Assembly (NCBI GenBank): GCA_022113835.1
Contig: JAILWY010000011.1
Coordinates: 8,490,501-8,554,500, forward strand
Length of the DNA: 64,000 nucleotides
Direction: 5' to 3'
Source: Atopsyche davidsoni
Taxonomy: Eukaryota > Arthropoda > Insecta > Trichoptera > Hydrobiosidae
The notes beneath the pieces are model-generated. The model did not search any database. It was given only the letters and a program-made list of their open reading frames with translations, and was not told where the DNA came from. This document shows positions 57,730-64,000 of the stretch, piece after piece. Position 1 is the first letter of the stretch. The number at the start of each line of letters is the position of its first letter. Both the position numbers and the translations under genes were made by a program.

Positions 57730-58225
57730 ATTTTCGTATTTCTATTTAGGTATACGATAAAAAACCTGCGATATCAAAAATACGATTAAATGTAGATAAG
57801 AAAAAAATGGATGCTGTAATCAATTCCGCATCGCGCTTCAGAGAACAAAGATTGAAATCTGCATGTGAATATACTAAAATAATATTTTTTTATTTATTTT
57901 GAAGTTGTATTTTGTTTACAGTGTTATAATTATATGTAAGTAGCATATAAAAAGACAATTATTATTCAATAATAACTTCAGTGGAAAAATATTTTTTTCC
58001 CACGAAGATTTCAAAGACATATTACATTGCAATTATACCATGTTGTTAATTAAATCAAATTATACATATTTCCTGTTTACAAAAGTGTTGTTGTGTTCTT
58101 GAACAGTGCATAAGATATACCTTTATTTATTTCCATATACAGCATGGCCCGAAAACGCATAGTACATTTTAAAATTAATATTTTAATGCAACACATAAAT
58201 AATGAATATTTTTGACACTACTTGG
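57730..58225. other. AT-rich intergenic DNA, nothing recognised
   Basis: No gene-like frame, RNA gene or repeat recognised. Confidence 0.4.
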
Positions 58226-58330
58226 TGGAATCCCATTTTAATATTTTACCGACCGGTTTCGCAACAACTAATAGCGTCTTCTTCTGGGTTTGTTTATTTA
58301 AGCTAAAATATTAAAAAAAAAAAAATAATA
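58226..58330. repeat. Repeat with ACCGGTTTCG core
   Basis: CCGACCGGTTTCGCAAC near 58248-58264 is related to the loop of the foldback element at 54105-54243. TAATATTTTA and TAAAATATTA lie either side as short inverted arms. Confidence 0.4.
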
Positions 58331-58747
58331 ATAATAATGGGGCGCTATTGGCTAATTGCAAATCGGTAGCAAAAAATCTATTTACGTCTTAGTATATATT
58401 TAAACTAGAAGTATTGCAAATAAAACTGGTTCGCCGTGGATATGTTGCTTGAGTTTGTTTATACGTTTTTATGTATGTACATATATTTATATATATGAAT
58501 ACATATAGCACGACCTTGAACTTGAAGCAACATCTGTTTTCAAGGTTATTTATATAGTTTATGGAGGCACAAAAAATACGTTGTATGAGTTGCTTAATGG
58601 TGTCTAGGCCGCGGGGTGCGCTGACTTGTGCGGTAGGTCGGGACCACCACTATACAGCTCCGGCCTATACAGGGTGCCCCCAAACTCGTTGAATGCTGTA
58701 ATAATAAAACTAGATAACGTACAAAAAAAAGCATTGAATTCGTGGTC

Positions 58748-58928
58748 ACCTAGAGCAGTGGTCCCCAACCCTATGGCCGCGGGCACCACGGCGCCCGCCG
58801 ACCGTTTTACGTGTGCCCGCCGTCGTAATTTTCCAAATAATAACTCTTTTCAGAAATTGATATTTATTCTTCGTAATATTTCATTTAAAAAAATAAATGG
58901 TGCCCGCCGTCCGACCCTTGCCCTAGAG
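58748..58928. mobile_element. 165-bp hAT-like MITE
   Basis: CAGTGGTCCCCAACCC at 58756 and GGGTCG-type complement at the right end (CCGACCCTTG to 58920) form short terminal inverted repeats. GGGCACCACGGCGCCCGCC and GGTGCCCGCCGTCCG extend the pairing. Flanks ACCTAGAG (58748-58755) and CCCTAGAG (58921-58928) are an 8-bp target duplication with one mismatch. Confidence 0.75.
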
Positions 58929-60857
58929 CACTGCTGCGATCTTCGGAACGATCTGAACCTGGAGTCAAGTTTGATTATGGGAGGTGTTTTATATGTCTTG
59001 AACCTGGGGTGGGGGGGGGGGGGTTAGGTTTCTCTCGGCCTGCACCCGAAGACGGGTTTCGGGTATTTTCCACTGTGATGGAGTGCTACATAGAAACCGA
59101 GCCGAAGACGCGCCTGCTCGTACTCAATGGCGTGTCCAAAATAGCCGGAGACGCTCAAGGTCGAGCGCGTGACGTAACAACTCAGGGATACCGTGAAAAA
59201 TGTACGGATAATCGAAACGTACTCGCATACACGATCAACACGGATTGGCTCCAGATTTACCGGAATATATTGCAAAGCTCCATGAGCAAGGCATTGCTCA
59301 CGTTTTACGCTCGTCTATAAAATGTTTTATTGACGAGAATATCAATTTCGAATGTATGAAGATGGTCCCGGTGCAGAGAGCGAAACGGCCCCAAGAACAA
59401 GAGCTACGAGGATATTTCATTTGAAAAAAATATTGAGTGGATTCCGAAGGTCCTTGAGCGCTGTCAGGTCGTGACGCAAAAATCCACTCCCGGAGACTAC
59501 CTGAGGAGTTGCAGGGGGGAGACGCTGGCCGAGAGCGTTCACTCCGAACCGGTTCGTGGGCGGTTCAGGGCTAAGGACCTACCCGCAGGGTTAACCCTTT
59601 AAAGCCCATGAAAGCCTTTTACTATTTGAATTATCTCTACGAGACATCAAAAATATTCGTACGTCACCAAAATGCTTCGGTGCTTGTATGGACTGCACGG
59701 CACGCTAACAGCTAATGCTTGAAATATCAACAGTTAAATTGTCGGATTTTATTGATATAAATTTTTATAATGAAAAGGGTTGTTATTGGAATAGGCAAGG
59801 TATAATGCTGCACTTGTTACACTCTTATTCACATTGTGTGCAACAATATTAAACTCTAATGCAACACCAGATGAAACAATAAATATTATTTTTTTGCTTT
59901 TACAGTGGTAAAGAGTCGGTTCTAATGCTTGTTAGAAGAGGAAATATAAATAATGCTGCACTGTCGGTAAATTTTCGCTGTGTGCACGCTGGCAGCCATT
60001 GCGTGACAAAAGCTTTACAAATTTGTATTTTGCCTTCATTTCAGGTCAATAAACGTATGAAAAGCATAATATACTTATAATCGCCCGAGCACTGCAAGGG
60101 TTGGAATTCCTCGCAGTTTCGAGTAACGGGAAATAACCTGCGGAGGCGAAGGACGCGGGCGGAATTCCACCCGAGCTGGTTTAATTCGCAGTCTCCTAAG
60201 GAACTTCGATAACATTTGTATGTAAGCCCTTTCGCCTTTCGAAGGCCTAAGACAAAAGAGGTATCGCGCCAGTGGGAGTTCAACGATATGAACTTGGAGG
60301 AGCCTAAGCCTGGACACTGCCCAGCCGCTGCGAGTGATTTCTGCATGACATGCAATTACATAAAGCGGCGTGACTTTCGCGCGACATTGGCGCTGAGTGA
60401 CAACCGTCAGCGATGAGGAATGGATTTTTCCCGGATCCCCGGCCGCGTATTTTCAATCGCGTTGTCTTCTCGTTCTATTTCCGCGCCCAAAGGTCTATAA
60501 AGCGCACAATGTGGCGGCTGGCAGCATTTCAACACGCTTTTAAAACATACGTCGGAAATAGTTGCCATGTGAAATTTAATAAAAAAAAAAACCAACGCTA
60601 ATCAAACTGTGAAGTGCAAGATCTACATTGGATCCACGAGCGGTGGACTTTGCCCGGGAGATATTCGACACACCATGCAGGTGAATCAGTTGGCCTTGCG
60701 CCTGTTTCAGTGCGGGCTCTTTTGCCCGGTAGAGGCATAATGACCGAATTGACTTGTGAACAATTATTATTTGGAATTTACCACGATAATCCAAGATGAC
60801 AATTATTTTTTAAATACACTGTGGAAAAACCTTAAGGCAGTTGCTTCTAGCCTTTTA
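58929..60857. other. Intergenic DNA with GC-richer patches, no gene recognised
   Basis: Blocks at 59040-59200, 59440-59600 and 60070-60420 are closer to 50% GC than their surroundings. Their frames (up to 104 codons) match no family I know. A 13-base G run lies at 59011-59023. Confidence 0.4.
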
Positions 60858-61392
60858 ATTACCTGGCGAAATCGTGTCATTTAATTAATTTAATTGTCAC
60901 TTTATTTTTCTACGTCGAAAGTTGATTTTTTTTACAGAGTATTGAGAAAACTATAAATCATATTCATCTATTTTTTATTATTTAATTTACGTCCATTTTT
61001 AGGGTGAAATAATATCTTGAAGATGTTGAAAAATTGGATAAAATGACGACTTTTCAAAACCAAAGTTTGTTAAAGATTTTTAATTTTTAAATTAATAAGA
61101 CGCACATGGTTTATATTTAATCATTCATTTACAATTGAAAAAAAAACTTTTATATGTTTAGAATTTTTGGAAAATGTACCGGACGAATCTCCAAATTCCT
61201 ACACTTCAATCGGAAAAACACATATTTATCATATTAATAGTAAATTTATAAGAAATAAAAATATATTGTGTTCGAAAGAAGGGATGTATCAAACTTTTTG
61301 CATTTTAATATTTTTGATTGGTTCAGTCGATTTTTCGCAAAACGGACTAGAAAATGATCAAAAAAACTCGATTATGGGACCTAGACCATTAA
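60858..61392 (+). repeat. Dispersed family copy B
   Basis: Near full-length relative of 45750-46290 in the same orientation. Homology starts at TTACCTGGCGAAATCGTGTC. Confidence 0.9.
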
Positions 61393-61474
61393 CATTTAAT
61401 GCATTCCTTGTGACGTATAACAACACCTTTACTAATCACTGTTCAAGTGTTTGATATATATATAATTTATGTAA

Positions 61475-61785
61475 GCTCAAGTATAGTGAGTGAACTGCAT
61501 GCCACTGCAATGTAACAATGCTTAATGCATTGCATTTTTAACATCCGGCGACCACAATCTCATCATGGATTGCGATAATTATCTCCAAACGCACTGCACT
61601 TATTACTGCAATTAGTGCAGTTGGCATTGGTTCATCACATGCACGCCTTATTATATAAATCACAATTGCGATTATGTATCAAAAGCAGAAATCACTCACG
61701 GTGGTTGAATTGGATACGGCGCCACGACAAAGTGTTTTGGGAACCGTTGTTATAAGAGGTGCTTAGGATCTTCCGACGTTCCTGC
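61475..61785. repeat. Dispersed repeat, copy 2 (uninterrupted)
   Basis: Partner of 38555-39030. It lacks the nested MITE, so it approximates the pre-insertion state. Confidence 0.75.
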
Positions 61786-63290
61786 ACCGGTACCGGGCCC
61801 ATATAAAACGAAAAATATTTTTTTAAATTAATATGTATATAAAACGCGTTTTGCGTGTCTTAGCCGCCATCTTAGATGCACATAGCAGAACAATGCAGTT
61901 GCGTTGCATTCGCAATGATTCCGCGTAGTCGCCGGTCCGCTGCAGTGGAATACTTCAATATAAACATACAATATGTGTATTTAACAAACTGTCGAGTGCA
62001 TATGGGCGGTAATACAAAACAAATTCAATAACAATCTGCGTGTGCGCATGTTTAATATCTCGTCAGGCGAATAAAAGTCACGTGTGCGTGTTTCGGTAAA
62101 CTGGGTCGCCGCTGTAGATTCGATAAGATCTCGACCCGATAAATTATCCCGCAGAGTGTCATAAGTCAAAATAATTAACGCTGCTAACAAGCTAGAGTGT
62201 GTCCTCGCGTCAGACCGACGCGCAATGAACTTGCGAGGGAGATCGATACGTTGGAAACTTCGTTTTTGAAGATCGCGATCATGATATGCTGAATTATATA
62301 CATCTGTATAATTCGGCACGATCGAATTAAATATTTATTAAAAATATATTAAAAATTAAATTTCAAGACTTTAATTTAATACTTTAAATTTATATTAGTT
62401 TATATCTTCTCTTCTCCAAGTACATATTCCGATACTTCGTTAAACACATGTTTCTTAGTAATCCGGACTTCTAGGTCCTGGCGCAAATTTCGCATCCACG
62501 TTTTTTTTTTTTTCCCTGTACAATCGGCTGCAGTAAGCTTTATTTGGTATTTCCGAAAATGTAGTCAAAATAAGTCAACCTTACACTTTTTGACAATCGT
62601 TGGGAGCTATCATTCCAAATGGCTCGTCCATCCCAACATAACTTATGGTGGCGAGTTTTCAATGCTACGTCTCTGGCACTTTTATCATGTTGTTAAACGT
62701 GCTGTCTCAATCATCACTTTAATTTCTTGATCAGGATCCCAGATCTCCTGCTGCCTAATATATTACTTATTTTCTATATAAATGGCGTTTATGGCTTGCA
62801 TCAGGATGCAGCTCTCCTGCAGGATATCCCAAGGCCAATCCGAGACTGACCGATGAATATCAAGATTCTGGTGACCACATCCTTCTGGTATCGGTGTGAT
62901 TAAGCATAGCAGTCCAATAGGCACAGGCTTTATTAAATAATCCAACAGACCTGAAGATCTCGATAGAGGCAAGGCAAGTGGGGTTTTAGTGTTGTATAAT
63001 ATTATTTTTGGAAAAGGGTCTATTGGGTGGATATTTCAGTCGAAGGTTGAATACAATGGCCGCCTGAAGGGTGGTCGTATTTCAGTTTTATTAATCTCCC
63101 CACGCTCCCGTAGCATTCCAAGTATAAGTGGTATTTTCCTAGAAAACTACCCTCACGTCACCCATAAGGGTAGTCTCATAGCATTTTCCATAATAAACAC
63201 GCATATTTATGTAAGTTTTTCTATGAAAAAATCTACTACTTATATGATTTAACATAAGAAACCCGATAACTTATTAGAGGTATAACACTA
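61786..63290. other. Intergenic DNA, no gene recognised
   Basis: The block at 61850-62300 is GC-balanced, with a 112-codon minus-strand frame (61981-62319) of unknown nature. Elsewhere AT-rich. A short direct repeat (TCAGGATCCCAGATCTCCTG at 62731 and a similar CATCAGGATGCAGCTCTCCT at about 62800) is visible. Confidence 0.35.
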
Positions 63291-63294
63291 AAGC

Positions 63295-63900
63295 AACAAA
63301 TACGAATAGCCGAAAGGCTAGAATATTACGATAATATATTGTAATGTTTGCTATATCTTCCATAGTGGGTTTTTCTACATATCGATATACATTATAAAAT
63401 ATACACAAAATCCGCTCTTAAAGTGTTTCTCAAGTTCTCGCAGTAAGTCGCAAAATAATAAAAGACGTATAGCCGAACAGCTAGAACATTACGAACATTT
63501 TGATACTGATACGAACGCACCCCACTAGCCAACGGGCTATTCGTATCATTATAAGTGTGATTAGCTGAATAGCTAGAAGATAACAAACATTACGATCGTA
63601 ATGTCGTTACGTACATATTGATTTGGACAAGTGATAATATTAGGTATTTCAAGGTGGACGGGTCCATTAACCGAGTCCAGGCCCGAGGCACGGGACATTA
63701 CCGGGAGATACGCCAGAACCGGTTTCATTTCGGTAATTGATACGCGGGGGGTTGGCAACCGGTTTCGGTTCGGTTCAAAGTTGAAAATTTGCTTTATACG
63801 CCGATTTATATGGTTACCAATAAACATTGTGAAGAATCCCTCAAAAAGCAATAAAAATAAACGTAATCTCCTAGCCTTTTGGCTGTTTGGCTCAACGCTG
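63295..63900. repeat. Cluster of AGCC-N4-GGCT mini-hairpins
   Basis: Hairpins AGCCGAAAGGCT (about 63308), AGCCGAACAGCT (63472), AGCCAACGGGCT (63527), AGCTGAATAGCT (63563) and AGCCTTTTGGCT (63872) occur, mostly within variants of the phrase TAGCCGAAAGGCTAGAATAT, followed by TTACGA. Confidence 0.5.
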
Positions 63901-64000
63901 TAGATTGCTACGTGAATAACGCGACTCCGTAGTCCGCGGGCCTAAGGTTGTCGACCACCACCGACACCTGCATTATGCGTACTAATGATAAGATATGTTT

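Noticed and set aside
61981..62319. 112-codon minus-strand frame in GC-balanced DNA
   Set aside because: No recognisable motif. Length is within chance for that composition. Worth a BLASTP but not called.
1..64000. CRISPR arrays, bacterial operons or integrases
   Set aside because: The window is clearly animal nuclear DNA; none of the repeats has CRISPR-like spacing and no prokaryotic gene is present.

Overview
The window is AT-rich animal nuclear DNA with short exons in long introns, GT-AG splice sites, tRNA-derived SINE-like heads, MITEs and long (TA)-type microsatellites. The two recognisable genes and the compact, CAG-rich style of their exons point to an insect. A lepidopteran seems most plausible to me, but the sequence alone does not prove the order.

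Layout. Positions 1-22,232 (+ strand) carry Ataxin-2 (Atx2): 15 coding exons, all joining in frame to 805 codons, with LSm, LsmAD and PAM2 elements. The introns hold SINE-like heads, a 24-bp AT tandem array (16.3-16.9 kb) and an 18-bp minisatellite flanked by inverted repeats (19.3-19.85 kb). Positions 22,233 to about 33,000 contain no protein gene that I recognise. They probably include a very long Atx2 3' UTR, with several AATAAA signals and five Pumilio-type motifs. Positions 34,256-37,318 (- strand) carry PIGS, the GPI-transamidase subunit, which lies tail-to-tail with Atx2. A GC-rich block at 48.0-48.3 kb holds a Kozak-flanked ATG followed after 7 coding bases by a strong minus-strand donor. 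Its phase fits PIGS exon 2 exactly, so I propose it as the PIGS promoter and first coding exon, with an intron of about 10.7 kb. Positions 38-64 kb are dominated by repeats: several hAT-like MITEs, a pogo/Tigger-like MITE, a four-copy dispersed family, degenerate tandem arrays, foldback elements and one protein fossil, a YqaJ-type PD-(D/E)xK nuclease fragment at 44.45-44.73 kb. A GC-rich block ending in a perfect-looking donor at 52.22 kb is probably the non-coding first exon of a plus-strand gene that continues beyond the window.

Functionally the two genes are unrelated. Ataxin-2 is a cytoplasmic RNA-binding, PABP-binding regulator of mRNA stability and translation. PIGS is an ER membrane protein that attaches GPI anchors. 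I found no new multi-gene system. The most informative observations are the possible alternative 3' ends of Atx2, the remote 7-base first exon of PIGS, the bounded 18-bp minisatellite, the nuclease fossil, and nested or related MITEs whose insertion history can be read by comparing copies within the window.
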